Origin: Geobacter sp.
GTDB lineage: Bacteria > Desulfobacterota > Desulfuromonadia > Geobacterales > DSM-12255
Assembly: GCA_009886125.1 (NCBI GenBank)
Contig: VFJK01000186.1
Coordinates: 1 to 57,633 of the forward strand
Length of the DNA stretch: 57,633 nucleotides
Reading direction: 5' to 3'
This document shows positions 33,158 to 41,749 of the stretch, in pieces; position 1 is the first letter of the stretch, and the number at the start of each line of letters is the position of its first letter. The notes under the pieces are model-generated. The model was given only the letters and a program-made list of their open reading frames with translations, made no database searches and had not been told where the DNA came from. The position numbers were made by a program, and so were the translations under genes.

Positions 33158-34330
33158 ATGGAGCTGCTGAATAGACTGGCAAGAAAGAAAAAATATCTGC
33201 TCTGGGTCGTGGTTCTCGTTGTTGGAGGCATTGTGCTCAAAATGACGCTCTTTGCCCCATCCAAGGTGAAAGTCGTGAGCGTCGAGAAACGTGATATCAC
33301 TGCACAGGTTTACGGCAATGGCACGGTTGAGGCCAGGGTTATAGTCGGTGTTTCCAGCAAGATCACCGGGCGAATTGTGGCCCTGTATGCCGATCAGGGG
33401 GATCAGGTCAAACGCGGCCAACTGCTTGCCCGGCTTGAGAGTGATGATCTGTTCCAACAGCAGCAGCAATCCGAGGCAGCTGTCAGCAAGTCTGCTGCGA
33501 ACCTGGAAGTGGAAAAGGCCAACCTTCAAAAAGCTCGCGCCAATCTGGTCCTGGCGGAGAACAATGCCCGACGGTTTAAAACTCTGTTGGATAGCGGCAT
33601 AGTGTCAAAGCAGGAGGCGGAGCAGTATGACAATACTTATCAGGTCGCCAAAGCAGATGTTGTGCGCACTTCTGCAGTGATTGAAGCCGCAAAGATGGAG
33701 CAGGCGGCGAATCGTGCCGGGCTTGGTTTTGCCAAGAGTAAGATTGCAGATACGCTTATCTACGCGCCGCAGGATGGAATCATCATCACCCGCGACCTGG
33801 AGAATGGATCTACAGTTTCTCCGGGGATGTCGATCTTCACTCTGGCAGACCCCCGTACCATCTGGGTCAAGGCAAATGTGGACGAATCACAGCTGAAAGG
33901 GGTGGCTGTCGGCAAAAAGGCCATGATAACGCTTCGCTCATCGCCTGGCGAACAGCTCCCCGGCCAGGTTGCCCGTCTGGGCCATCAGAGTGACCGGGTG
34001 ACAGAAGAGTTGGAGGTAGATGTAGCCTTCAACGAGCCGCTGAAAAACTTCCGCCTGGGCGAACAGTCCGATGTTTACATCGTTGCAGGGATGAAGAAAG
34101 ATGCCTTGTCACTTCCCTCTGCCACTATTGTCACGAAAAACAAAAAGCGCGGTGTATGGCTGGTAAAGAACGGGAAGCTTGCATTCAAGGAAGTTACGGT
34201 CGGGATTGCTGATCGAGGCAACTTTACCGAAATAGTTACCGGTCTCGAAGACGGTGAAGTGGTCGCACTGGCACCTCCACCTGAGATGGTAAAATTCCGG
34301 GAAGGGCTGAAGGTTCAGGTCATACAATGA
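33158..34330 (+). CDS. Periplasmic adaptor (membrane-fusion) protein of a MacAB-type exporter
   Basis: 390 residues. One N-terminal membrane helix (about 12-30), then the lipoyl half-motif VSSKITGRIVALYADQGDQV, a coiled-coil hairpin (about 100-190), the second lipoyl half (IYAPQDGIIITRDLENGSTV) and beta-barrel/membrane-proximal domains. It should link the ABC permease to an outer-membrane channel. AAGGAG precedes the ATG. It overlaps the permease gene by four bases. No TolC gene is nearby in this operon, so an outside channel must serve. Confidence 0.92.
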   Translation: MELLNRLARKKKYLLWVVVLVVGGIVLKMTLFAPSKVKVVSVEKRDITAQVYGNGTVEARVIVGVSSKITGRIVALYADQGDQVKRGQLLARLESDDLFQQQQQSEAAVSKSAANLEVEKANLQKARANLVLAENNARRFKTLLDSGIVSKQEAEQYDNTYQVAKADVVRTSAVIEAAKMEQAANRAGLGFAKSKIADTLIYAPQDGIIITRDLENGSTVSPGMSIFTLADPRTIWVKANVDESQLKGVAVGKKAMITLRSSPGEQLPGQVARLGHQSDRVTEELEVDVAFNEPLKNFRLGEQSDVYIVAGMKKDALSLPSATIVTKNKKRGVWLVKNGKLAFKEVTVGIADRGNFTEIVTGLEDGEVVALAPPPEMVKFREGLKVQVIQ

Positions 34331-35529
34331 ATCTCGCCATTCGTGATATCCGCTATCATCGGGGCAGATTCATCCTTACCTCCATAGGACTGGGACTGCT
34401 GCTTGGAGTTGTGATCAGCATGGGAGGAATCTACCGGGGCCTCTTTGCCGATGCTTTGGCGGTGCTCCATTTCACCAAGGCAGACATCTGGGTGGTGCAG
34501 CAGAACACTAACGGCCCGTTTGCCGAGAGTTCGCGCATCCCCGAGGATATCAAATACCGGATCAAAGCGGTGCCAGGCGTAGCGGATGCAGCCCCTCTCT
34601 CTTTTCAGACCATCCAGATCGAACGTCAGGGGAAGCCGTTCCGCTTCTTCCTTATCGGCTATGACCTGAACGGTTTCGGTGGCCCGCCGGTGATTCTTGC
34701 AGGACGTGACATTCGCCAAAAGCACTATGAGATGGTGGTTGCCAAGGCAATGAAAATGGAGATCGGCGAGAAAATTCATTTGGGTCTTCACGACTACACC
34801 GTCGTAGGGATAACAGGGAAAGTTGTCTCATCCGGTGGCGATCCGGCAGCATATGTCAGTTTAGCGGATGCTCAGGATATCCAGTTCAAGAAAGACAATG
34901 ATGCTGTCAGGAACGACCGTGCGCGAATCGGTGCAAATCTGGCCGGCATTCAGTCTCTTTCACCATCCCAGGCCAAATTCCTGAAGCTGAACATCGCCGG
35001 GATCACTGAATCAACCCACACGGTGAATACAGTCGTGGCTCGCCTGGCTCCGGGTGCGAATTTGAAAGAGGTTCAGGAACGGATCAGCCGCTGGAATCAC
35101 TTCCGACCGATCTCGGTCGAAGAGCAGACGAAGATTCTTACCAAGGGGATGATCGAGAAGGCACGGATGCAGCTGGGCCTCTTCAGGATCATATTACTGG
35201 TGATCTCGGCGGTTATAATTGCCCTGATCATCTATACCTCGACACTCGACAAGATCAAGGTTATCGCCACCCTGAAACTTATCGGCTCGCAGAACAGGGT
35301 GATCATCGGCATGATCCTCCAGCAATCGCTTTTGATGGGAGTGATCGCTTACGCTATCGGCTATGGACTGATCCTGCTCACCTACGAGAATTTCCCCCGG
35401 CGTATTGTCCTGGAACCGTTCGACTTGCAGGCGCTCTTTGTGATTGTCATGGCGATCTGCATGATTGCCAGCTTTGTCGGAATAAGAAAAGCGCTCAAGG
35501 TCGAGCCGGCGGAGGCGTTGGGTGGATAA
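34327..35529 (+). CDS. FtsX/MacB-type ABC transporter permease
   Basis: 400 residues in DevC/MacB style: a first helix after MNLAIRDIRYHRGRFILTSIG, a large periplasmic domain (about 45-270), then three C-terminal helices and the ending IRKALKVEPAEALGG, a typical FtsX/LolC-family close. It has no fused ATPase; that is the next gene. The complex probably exports a substrate from the periplasm or inner membrane by mechanotransmission. Substrate unknown. Confidence 0.92.
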   Translation: MNLAIRDIRYHRGRFILTSIGLGLLLGVVISMGGIYRGLFADALAVLHFTKADIWVVQQNTNGPFAESSRIPEDIKYRIKAVPGVADAAPLSFQTIQIERQGKPFRFFLIGYDLNGFGGPPVILAGRDIRQKHYEMVVAKAMKMEIGEKIHLGLHDYTVVGITGKVVSSGGDPAAYVSLADAQDIQFKKDNDAVRNDRARIGANLAGIQSLSPSQAKFLKLNIAGITESTHTVNTVVARLAPGANLKEVQERISRWNHFRPISVEEQTKILTKGMIEKARMQLGLFRIILLVISAVIIALIIYTSTLDKIKVIATLKLIGSQNRVIIGMILQQSLLMGVIAYAIGYGLILLTYENFPRRIVLEPFDLQALFVIVMAICMIASFVGIRKALKVEPAEALGG

Positions 35530-35533
35530 GATC

Positions 35534-36226
35534 ATGTATGCGATAGAAGTGGAAAACCTGACGAAAATCTACGGCAAAGGGGAGACAGCAGTAACCGCTA
35601 TTGCCGATGCAACGTTCCATGTAAAACCAGGGGAATTGGTTGCCATCCTCGGGCCTTCGGGGTCGGGCAAAACTACGCTCCTTACCGCTATCGGTTTGAT
35701 TAACGAACCGACCCACGGCAAGGTGATCATTGATGGCGCGACAGTCGCTGATGAAGGGTGGACTCCGGGCTTGGACCTGAAACGGCTGCGCCGTGAAAAA
35801 CTCGGCTTTATTTTCCAGGCTCACAATCTGATCCCCTTTTTGACTGCTCTTGAAAACGTCATGATTGCGTTGGAAATCAACCACCTGTCGAAGAATGAAG
35901 CCAAAGGTCGCGCTACGGAGCTACTTGTATCGCTGAATCTTGGTCACCGGTTGAACAACTACCCCACGGCACTTTCCGGTGGCGAAGCCCAGCGAGTGGC
36001 CATTGCACGGGCTCTGGCCAACAAGCCGAAGGTTATCCTGGCAGATGAGCCGACCGCGGCTCTTGACACTGAAAACGGCAAAAACGTCATGTCCCTGTTG
36101 AAGAAACTGGCCGTTGACAACCATTCAGCCATCTTGGTTGTTACCCATGATCATCGTATGGTGGAAGGGTTTGACCGAATATTTCAGGTGAATGATGGTC
36201 GAATTGCAGACGAAATAGGCAGCTAG
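35534..36226 (+). CDS. LolD/MacB-type ABC transporter ATPase
   Basis: 230 residues from the ATG at 35534; a GTG at 35522, overlapping the permease stop, is the alternative. Motifs: Walker A GPSGSGKTT, Q-loop FIFQAHNLIPFLT, signature LSGGEAQRVAIARA, Walker B VILADEPTAALD and H-loop VVTHDHRM. It powers the FtsX-type permease. Completes an adaptor-permease-ATPase set. Confidence 0.93.
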   Translation: MYAIEVENLTKIYGKGETAVTAIADATFHVKPGELVAILGPSGSGKTTLLTAIGLINEPTHGKVIIDGATVADEGWTPGLDLKRLRREKLGFIFQAHNLIPFLTALENVMIALEINHLSKNEAKGRATELLVSLNLGHRLNNYPTALSGGEAQRVAIARALANKPKVILADEPTAALDTENGKNVMSLLKKLAVDNHSAILVVTHDHRMVEGFDRIFQVNDGRIADEIGS

Positions 36227-36242
36227 TGCGTTGGAGAAAACT

Positions 36243-36833
36243 GTGAATTGGGATGCACGTTACAGCGAACCTGGCTTTGCCTACGGCACGGCACCGAATG
36301 AGTTTCTCGTTTCAGTCGTGGACAGGATCCCGCAGGGGAAGATTCTGTCTCTGGCAGAGGGAGAGGGAAGAAACGCCGTCTATCTGGCAGGACTGGGATA
36401 TGACGTGACCGGGGTTGACGCGTCGGATGTCGGCCTGCGTAAAGCTGCAGATCTGGCAAGGGAGCGTGGTGTCACCATTAGAACGATACTTGCTGACCTG
36501 GGCACGTTCAAGATAGAACCGGACCAGTGGGATGGGATCATCGCCTGCTATTGCCACCTCCCCTCACTAATTCGCATTCCGCTCCATCAGGCGGCAGTGC
36601 GGGGGCTGAAGCCCGGCGGCGTCTTCGTACTGGAGGCGTTCAGCAAGGATCAGCTTGGCTACGGCACCGGCGGACCGCAATCTCTCGATATGTTGATGTC
36701 CTTGGATGAATTGAAGCAGGAACTTGTCGGCCTGGAGTTTGTCCACGCCGTTCAAATGGAAAGGGAAGTGCGTGAAGGGAGCGGGCATACCGGTCTGGCA
36801 TCTGTAATTCAGCTGCTGGGAATCAAGCCATGA
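36243..36833 (+). CDS. Class I SAM-dependent methyltransferase, TehB-like
   Basis: 196 residues from the GTG at 36243, with GGAG 6 bases upstream; a TTG at 36231 would overlap that ribosome binding site. It opens with VNWDARYSEPGFAYGTAPNE, the W-x-x-R-Y...YG-x-x-P-N-x-F pattern of TehB/thiopurine-type methyltransferases, and has motif I ILSLAEGEGRNAVYLA (E replaces the usual G/C pattern, as in many TehB-like proteins). TehB-type enzymes detoxify tellurite or other oxyanions, but many relatives have unknown targets. It overlaps the J-domain gene by four bases. Confidence 0.83.
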   Translation: MNWDARYSEPGFAYGTAPNEFLVSVVDRIPQGKILSLAEGEGRNAVYLAGLGYDVTGVDASDVGLRKAADLARERGVTIRTILADLGTFKIEPDQWDGIIACYCHLPSLIRIPLHQAAVRGLKPGGVFVLEAFSKDQLGYGTGGPQSLDMLMSLDELKQELVGLEFVHAVQMEREVREGSGHTGLASVIQLLGIKP

Positions 36834-37120
36834 GCTATACTACCCTTCAGAACGCACGCGAGCTGTTTGCATTGGGGGAGCGAGCCACCCTCAAGGAGAT
36901 CAGGACCCGTCATAGGGCATTGGTAAAATGCCATCATCCGGATACCGGTAACACTCTCGACCCGAAGATAATCAGGGAGGTAAATGCCGCCTACCGGGTC
37001 CTGATGGACTATGTTACTGATTATCGCTTTTCTTTTGACGAGCAAGAGTTTTACGAACAGAATCCGGAGGAGCGGCTCCGGCGGCAGTTTATGGATGACG
37101 CTTTGTGGGGGAAAGAATGA
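36830..37120 (+). CDS. Small J-domain protein
   Basis: 96 residues. Residues about 10-65 form a DnaJ domain with the HPD motif (KCHHPDTGN) flanked by the usual helices (TLKEIRTRHRALVKCHHPD, INAAYRVL-like end). There is no G/F-rich region, zinc finger or C-terminal client domain. J-domains stimulate DnaK; such single-domain proteins recruit it to a specific partner. The coupled methyltransferase gene may encode that partner, by position only. Confidence 0.85.
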   Translation: MSYTTLQNARELFALGERATLKEIRTRHRALVKCHHPDTGNTLDPKIIREVNAAYRVLMDYVTDYRFSFDEQEFYEQNPEERLRRQFMDDALWGKE

Positions 37121-37311
37121 CGTTTTTCATGGTTTGCCGATTGTGCAACAGGTGCAATTCATTGGCTGAAGGTGCAGAATCTGCACGACTTGCAACCTCA
37201 CGATTCTGGATTATAGCAAATAATGTTTGTATTTTCAGTGTGTTAGCAATTTGGCATGTTCTCTGAAATACTCTGTGTAGAAATCAGATCATTCCACAGG
37301 GGGAGAGAATT
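37121..37311 (+). promoter_or_regulatory. Putative sigma-54 promoter with TGCA-rich enhancer
   Basis: The region carries five TGCA words between 37143 and 37194, including the palindrome GTGCAGA-A-TCTGCAC (37172-37186). About 65 bases further on, TGGCATG-N4-CTGAA (37252-37267) matches the sigma-54 -24 box well and the -12 box partly. It precedes an operon that ends in a sigma-54 enhancer-binding regulator (40302), which could bind the palindrome. GGGGGAGAG precedes the ATG at 37312. Confidence 0.5.
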
Positions 37312-37605
37312 ATGAGATCACGGATCATAACAGTGTCGGCAGTAGCAGGACTATTGATTGCCTTGAGTTCAGGAGAGCTGTTTGCAGCAGGGCGAGGTAA
37401 CGGCGGAAGAAATGGCGGCGGTAACCGGAATGGAACCTGCGTGAACCAGCAGACGGCAGGAGGCAGCGGCTCAACAAACCGTCCGGAAGGCTCACGACGG
37501 CGCGACGGCACCTTTATCACCACCGGTACGACCGCTAATGGGTCTACAACCCGTCCCGGCAACGGCAACACGACCACCACTCCGGCAACGACAACTACCC
37601 AGTAG
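37312..37605 (+). CDS. Small secreted Gly/Asn/Thr-rich protein
   Basis: 97 residues. Signal peptide to about residue 26 (SSGELFAAG). The mature part is low complexity: Gly/Asn/Arg-rich repeats, one cysteine in NGTCVNQQT, and a Thr-rich tail. It is probably disordered and exported; a filament, surface or scaffold role is possible but unproven. First gene of the run controlled by the putative sigma-54 promoter. I do not recognise a family. Confidence 0.75.
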   Translation: MRSRIITVSAVAGLLIALSSGELFAAGRGNGGRNGGGNRNGTCVNQQTAGGSGSTNRPEGSRRRDGTFITTGTTANGSTTRPGNGNTTTTPATTTTQ

Positions 37606-37620
37606 TACTGGTACCACGCG

Positions 37621-37648
37621 ACCCGGCAGATAATGAACGCTGCCGGGT
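37621..37648 (+). other. Hairpin after the Gly-rich gene
   Basis: ACCCGGCAG / CTGCCGGGT form a perfect nine-base stem with a ten-base loop and no T-run. It may stabilise the upstream mRNA, so that the small secreted protein is made in excess over the downstream genes. Confidence 0.5.
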
Positions 37649-37670
37649 CGATGAATCAAGGAAACGTCTC

Positions 37671-38201
37671 ATGAAACGACATATACTCATATTCATGGTT
37701 GCCGCCCTGAATTTCTGGTCCTGTGATGCAGATGCCTTCTGGGGGAGTAAATCAAAGGATAACACCAGTGGCCTGAACGTAGCTGCAGGCTTTGATGTCA
37801 ACACGATAACCACTTTGTACGGTACGGTATTCACACAGCCGGTGCGCACAGGTCAGGAACAGCATACGGAAATGACCATTTCCACCGTAAAAAGTACCGC
37901 GACAGTCATACTGGGCCCATGGTGGTACTGGGAAAAGCAGACCGTTATCTTCGCTAAAAATCAGGAAGTTACCGTTACCGGCTCCCTCGCTCAGGGGAAG
38001 GACGGGGTGCTGTATATCTTTGCACAACGGATTGAAAACCAGAGCAGTGGAGAGACCGTTACCCTCCGTTCCGAATCGGGTAAACCACTCTGGGCTCACA
38101 GCGGCTCGGGAAATCAATCCGGAATCAGGCAGCATGACGGGAGCGGCCCGCGATCAGGTACAGGTAACCGTGGGAGTGGACCTAGAGGCGGAAGAAGGTG
38201 A
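37671..38201 (+). CDS. Unrecognised secreted protein, OB-fold-like with Gly/Arg/Ser-rich tail
   Basis: 176 residues. Possible signal peptide (MKRHILIFMVAALNFWSC; a cysteine at residue 18 could also be a lipobox cysteine, with low confidence). Middle region is beta-rich (TLYGTVFTQPV, TVILGPWWYWEKQTV, EVTVTGSLAQGKDGVLYIFA), suggestive of a small OB-like barrel. Residues from about 135 are Gly/Ser/Arg-rich. It overlaps the barrel protein gene start (GTGA). No function assigned. Confidence 0.75.
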   Translation: MKRHILIFMVAALNFWSCDADAFWGSKSKDNTSGLNVAAGFDVNTITTLYGTVFTQPVRTGQEQHTEMTISTVKSTATVILGPWWYWEKQTVIFAKNQEVTVTGSLAQGKDGVLYIFAQRIENQSSGETVTLRSESGKPLWAHSGSGNQSGIRQHDGSGPRSGTGNRGSGPRGGRR

Positions 38202-39061
38202 TAAGGAACTATCTGAAATATTTATCTGAATTGCTGCTCTTGGCAGTGATTTATTCAAACCCGTTAATCGCTCTCGGCGCTACTCCGGATAAACCGCAAA
38301 CTGCTTCTATCAGCCTTGGCGCAGAGTTTGCCTCCGGCAAGTATGGAACAAGCTCTCCGGCACGCAGCCTTTACATGCCGCTGATTGCAACCTGGTCGCC
38401 CAATGATCGTTTTAGTCTGGGCATTGAAATCCCTTATGTTTATCAAAGCAGTTCGAATATCACATCTGGCCTGTACCATAACAGCCCGGCAACATCCACT
38501 TCTAAAACCACGGGCAGAGGCGGCCCCGGCGGCAACAGCGGGACAAACTCTGCAGCAGCGGGTTCATCCAACCATGCGGTCTCCGGTTTGGGAGATATTA
38601 TCCTGCGCCTTGGCGTCATTGCCCTGCCAGAGAGTACCAATCTTCCACAACTGCGCCCCTCGTTGTCAGTAAAGTGCCCCACTGCAAAGGCTTCAGATGG
38701 TCTCGGTACGGGCGAGTTCGATTTCGGATCCGGAATCGAGGCCGTCAAATGGTTTGGAGATCTTCATTTGACCGGTGAAGCCTTCTATACCTGGCAGGGC
38801 AAGGTGGATAGTTTCGGCCTGAAAAACTATTTCAGCTATACCACCGGAATCGGCTACCAGCTCACAGAAAGCGTTGAGCCGATCCTGATCCTGAAAGGGG
38901 CTACAGCGCCGTCAACCTACGTTGGTGATTTGCTGGAGACTCGTGCCAAGGTTATCTGGTCAGTTACTGATACCACCACGCTTGACCTCTACGGCTCCTA
39001 CGGCATTGCTGACAGCAGCCCGGATTATGGCGCCGGTATTTCGGTAATCTACTCCTTCTGA
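38198..39061 (+). CDS. Outer-membrane beta-barrel protein (MetA-pathway/transporter-like family)
   Basis: 287 residues beginning at GTG 38198, overlapping the previous stop. Signal peptide to about residue 28. The body is made of alternating amphipathic strands (SLYMPLIATWSPNDRFSLGI, FTYTTGIGYQLTESVEPIL-like) and ends in phenylalanine (VIYSF), as outer-membrane barrels do. A Gly/Ser/Thr-rich loop lies around residues 95-125. It resembles the broad family annotated as transporter or phenol MetA degradation protein. Its substrate is unknown. Encoded with two small secreted proteins and a two-component system. Confidence 0.75.
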   Translation: MIRNYLKYLSELLLLAVIYSNPLIALGATPDKPQTASISLGAEFASGKYGTSSPARSLYMPLIATWSPNDRFSLGIEIPYVYQSSSNITSGLYHNSPATSTSKTTGRGGPGGNSGTNSAAAGSSNHAVSGLGDIILRLGVIALPESTNLPQLRPSLSVKCPTAKASDGLGTGEFDFGSGIEAVKWFGDLHLTGEAFYTWQGKVDSFGLKNYFSYTTGIGYQLTESVEPILILKGATAPSTYVGDLLETRAKVIWSVTDTTTLDLYGSYGIADSSPDYGAGISVIYSF

Positions 39062-39063
39062 AT

Positions 39064-40299
39064 ATGATTAAAACTACCCGCCTGATAATCGGCATCCCAC
39101 TCTGTTTTACCATGCTGGCAGTCTGGTTTGCCTGGTCCGCCTTTCACGCATCTCCACAGTTGGCCGCCGAAAACCTGCGCGGAGCCGGTCTTTCTATCTC
39201 TGCGGCAATCGAGCAACTGACAGTTGCTGACACCTCTCTCCGCTCTCTTGCCCGCTATACAACACCGGATATCGCCTACTTTGCCCTGATTGACCGACAA
39301 GGAACGGTACTTTTTCATACCAATCAAGACCTCATCGGCCAGAATTTTGACCGGGAAGACATGACAACACTTGCCGACGGTATTTCCGAACATCGGGAGC
39401 GACTTGGCACCGGCGAAGAGGTCTACCTCCTCAGAACAAAGATTCACTCTTACAATAACGAATATCTCCTCATTCTGGCACTGCACACCTATCGCGCTGA
39501 TCTGGTCATTCGTCGGGCAAAGACCGGCGTTACCGTTGTATCGGCCCTTACTGTGGCCCTCTGGGGGCTTACTCTGCTGCTTCTCTTCATGATCCGCCGC
39601 GAGGAGCATCACACCCGGGAGATGAATCGACGAGAGGAGTTAGCACGTCTTGGAGAGATGGGCGCGATCATGGCCCACGAAATTCGCAACCCGCTCGCCG
39701 GCATCAAAGGCTTTGCCCAGTTGATGAAAACTGCGAACCGTATGGAACAAGCCCTTTACTATGCCGACAAGATTGTTATCCAATCGCTCAGAATGGAGAC
39801 GTTGGTTAATGACCTGCTAGCCTTTGCCCGCAATGATCAGGGAGATCGGCAGCTTGTAGAACTCTCAACCGTGATTCAGGAGTGTGTCATACTGCTGCAA
39901 ACGGAAGCGGCAAATCAACGGGTAAAGATAGAGGTGGATACGCCGTCGCTGCAAAAGGTTCATGCTGTTGCCGATCGCATCGTTCAGCTGCTGCTGAATC
40001 TGATGAAAAATGCCATCCAGGCTATGCCGGATGGTGGTAAACTTGCCATTGAACTGCGACAAAAAGGGAATTTTGTTCACATCAGCGTCAAAGACAACGG
40101 GACCGGAATTGCTCCGGAGAATCTACAGCACATCTTCGAACCTTTCTGGACCAGCAAGGCTCAAGGGACGGGGCTGGGACTGGCGCTCTGCCGTAAAGTG
40201 GCGGAAGAGCATGGCGGGAGTCTCACGGTTAACAGCCATGTCGTTGTCGGAACGGAATTTGTTGTTACCCTGCCTACAGCAAGGCATCACAAGGAATAA
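39064..40299 (+). CDS. Membrane sensor histidine kinase
   Basis: 411 residues. N-terminal helix (about 7-27), periplasmic sensor domain (about 28-155, PAS-like with FALIDRQGTVLFHT), second helix (about 157-180), then phospho-acceptor IMAHEIRNPLAGIKGFAQ and an ATPase domain with NLMKNAIQAMP, DNGTGI and GTGLGLALC. This is a NtrB/ZraS-like kinase and pairs with the sigma-54 regulator that begins three bases after its stop. It probably senses an envelope signal. Confidence 0.93.
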   Translation: MIKTTRLIIGIPLCFTMLAVWFAWSAFHASPQLAAENLRGAGLSISAAIEQLTVADTSLRSLARYTTPDIAYFALIDRQGTVLFHTNQDLIGQNFDREDMTTLADGISEHRERLGTGEEVYLLRTKIHSYNNEYLLILALHTYRADLVIRRAKTGVTVVSALTVALWGLTLLLLFMIRREEHHTREMNRREELARLGEMGAIMAHEIRNPLAGIKGFAQLMKTANRMEQALYYADKIVIQSLRMETLVNDLLAFARNDQGDRQLVELSTVIQECVILLQTEAANQRVKIEVDTPSLQKVHAVADRIVQLLLNLMKNAIQAMPDGGKLAIELRQKGNFVHISVKDNGTGIAPENLQHIFEPFWTSKAQGTGLGLALCRKVAEEHGGSLTVNSHVVVGTEFVVTLPTARHHKE

Positions 40300-40301
40300 T
40301 C

Positions 40302-41660
40302 ATGTCATCAGCCACCATACTGATTGTAGAGGATGATGCGGTCTTTAGGGAACTCCTGTCCACCATCCTTGACCAAGCCGGATACACCGTTACAACTGCT
40401 GTCGACGGTGGCGAGGGGCTGCGCCGCATTCAGCGGGAGCGCTTCGATCTTGTACTCTGCGACCTGAAGATGCCGGTACGGAGCGGGCTTGATCTCTTCA
40501 GAACAACTCAGGGAGAGCCGAACGCTCCACTGTTTATCTTCATAACCGCCTTTGGTCGCGTTGACGAAGCAGTTGCGGCCATCAAGGAGGGCGCCTTCGA
40601 TTTTCTTGCCAAACCGCTCAAGGATCCTGCAAGCATTATTGCTACTGTCCAGAAAGCACTAGAACAGGTCGAGCTGGAAAGATTGACAATTTCCCTCCAG
40701 GAGAGCGAAAAAGCGGGAATCCCCCCCGAAGAGTTGATTTTTGCCGGCAGGGCCATGGAGAGCGTCAGGAAGCTGGTACAGGATGTGGCGCGCACCCCGG
40801 CAACCGTTCTGCTGCAAGGGGAAAGCGGTACCGGCAAGGAGCTGATCGCTCGTATGATCCACCTGGCAAGCCCACGCAAGAAAGCGCCATTTGTGCCACT
40901 GAACTGCGCCGCCATCCCGGAGAATCTCCTGGAAAGCGAACTGTTCGGTCACGAGCGAGGCGCCTTTACCGGAGCTGTTCAGTCCAGACGGGGCAAGTTT
41001 GAGCTGGCACAAGGCGGGACCATCTTCTTGGACGAAATCGGCGAAATGCCGGCACTGTTACAGGCAAAACTGCTGCGCATCCTGCAGGAAAGGACTTTCG
41101 AACGGGTGGGAGGGACACTCCAGATCAAGGCAGATGTGCGGATAATTGCCGCATCCAATCGTGACTTGGCAAGAGAGGTTGCAGACAAACGCTTTCGTGA
41201 GGACTTGTTTTACCGACTGAATGTGTTTCCGATATCTTTGCCGCCCCTTCGGGAGCGGACTGACGCCATTTCCTCCCTCACAAGGCATTTCTGTGCCAGG
41301 TTTTCTGCTGCAGCCGGTCTGCGTCGGGCGGTCGTCATAAACTCAGAGGCTCTGGCTCTTCTGCAAAAGCACAGCTGGCCTGGCAACGTTCGGGAGTTGC
41401 AAAACATTATCGAACGTGGCGTTATTCTGGCCCGGGGGGAGATAACCACTGGCGAGTTGCCTCCGGAACTGCTCGATCATCACCCCGCCACGAATATGGA
41501 TGCAGGGATTCTCAAACATCGCGAAAAAGAGACCATTGTAAAGACGCTTCAGCAGTTCAAAGGCAATCGTCGCCAGACAGCTGACGCCCTCGGAATTTCG
41601 CTTCGAACACTGCAGTACCGCTTGAAAGAATTAGGGCTGCTGGTCAAGGAAGATAGATAA
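40302..41660 (+). CDS. Sigma-54-dependent response regulator (NtrC/ZraR type)
   Basis: 452 residues: receiver domain (1-120; phospho-acceptor in VLCDLKMPVRSG), AAA+ domain (about 145-375; Walker A GESGTGKE, GAFTGA loop for sigma-54 contact, Walker B GTIFLDEIGEMP, arginine finger region RFREDLFYRLNVFP) and a Fis-type helix-turn-helix (GNRRQTADALGISLRTLQYRL). It should activate sigma-54 promoters from an upstream enhancer. The likely target is the promoter at about 37250 at the head of this gene run. Confidence 0.95.
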   Translation: MSSATILIVEDDAVFRELLSTILDQAGYTVTTAVDGGEGLRRIQRERFDLVLCDLKMPVRSGLDLFRTTQGEPNAPLFIFITAFGRVDEAVAAIKEGAFDFLAKPLKDPASIIATVQKALEQVELERLTISLQESEKAGIPPEELIFAGRAMESVRKLVQDVARTPATVLLQGESGTGKELIARMIHLASPRKKAPFVPLNCAAIPENLLESELFGHERGAFTGAVQSRRGKFELAQGGTIFLDEIGEMPALLQAKLLRILQERTFERVGGTLQIKADVRIIAASNRDLAREVADKRFREDLFYRLNVFPISLPPLRERTDAISSLTRHFCARFSAAAGLRRAVVINSEALALLQKHSWPGNVRELQNIIERGVILARGEITTGELPPELLDHHPATNMDAGILKHREKETIVKTLQQFKGNRRQTADALGISLRTLQYRLKELGLLVKEDR

Positions 41661-41749
41661 CCGTTAATTTTTTTCACTATTCAATACTGTTCGGCAAAGC
41701 GGGACAGCACCGGCTTCCCGACAAAATAAATCATCAAGGATGCTTATGT

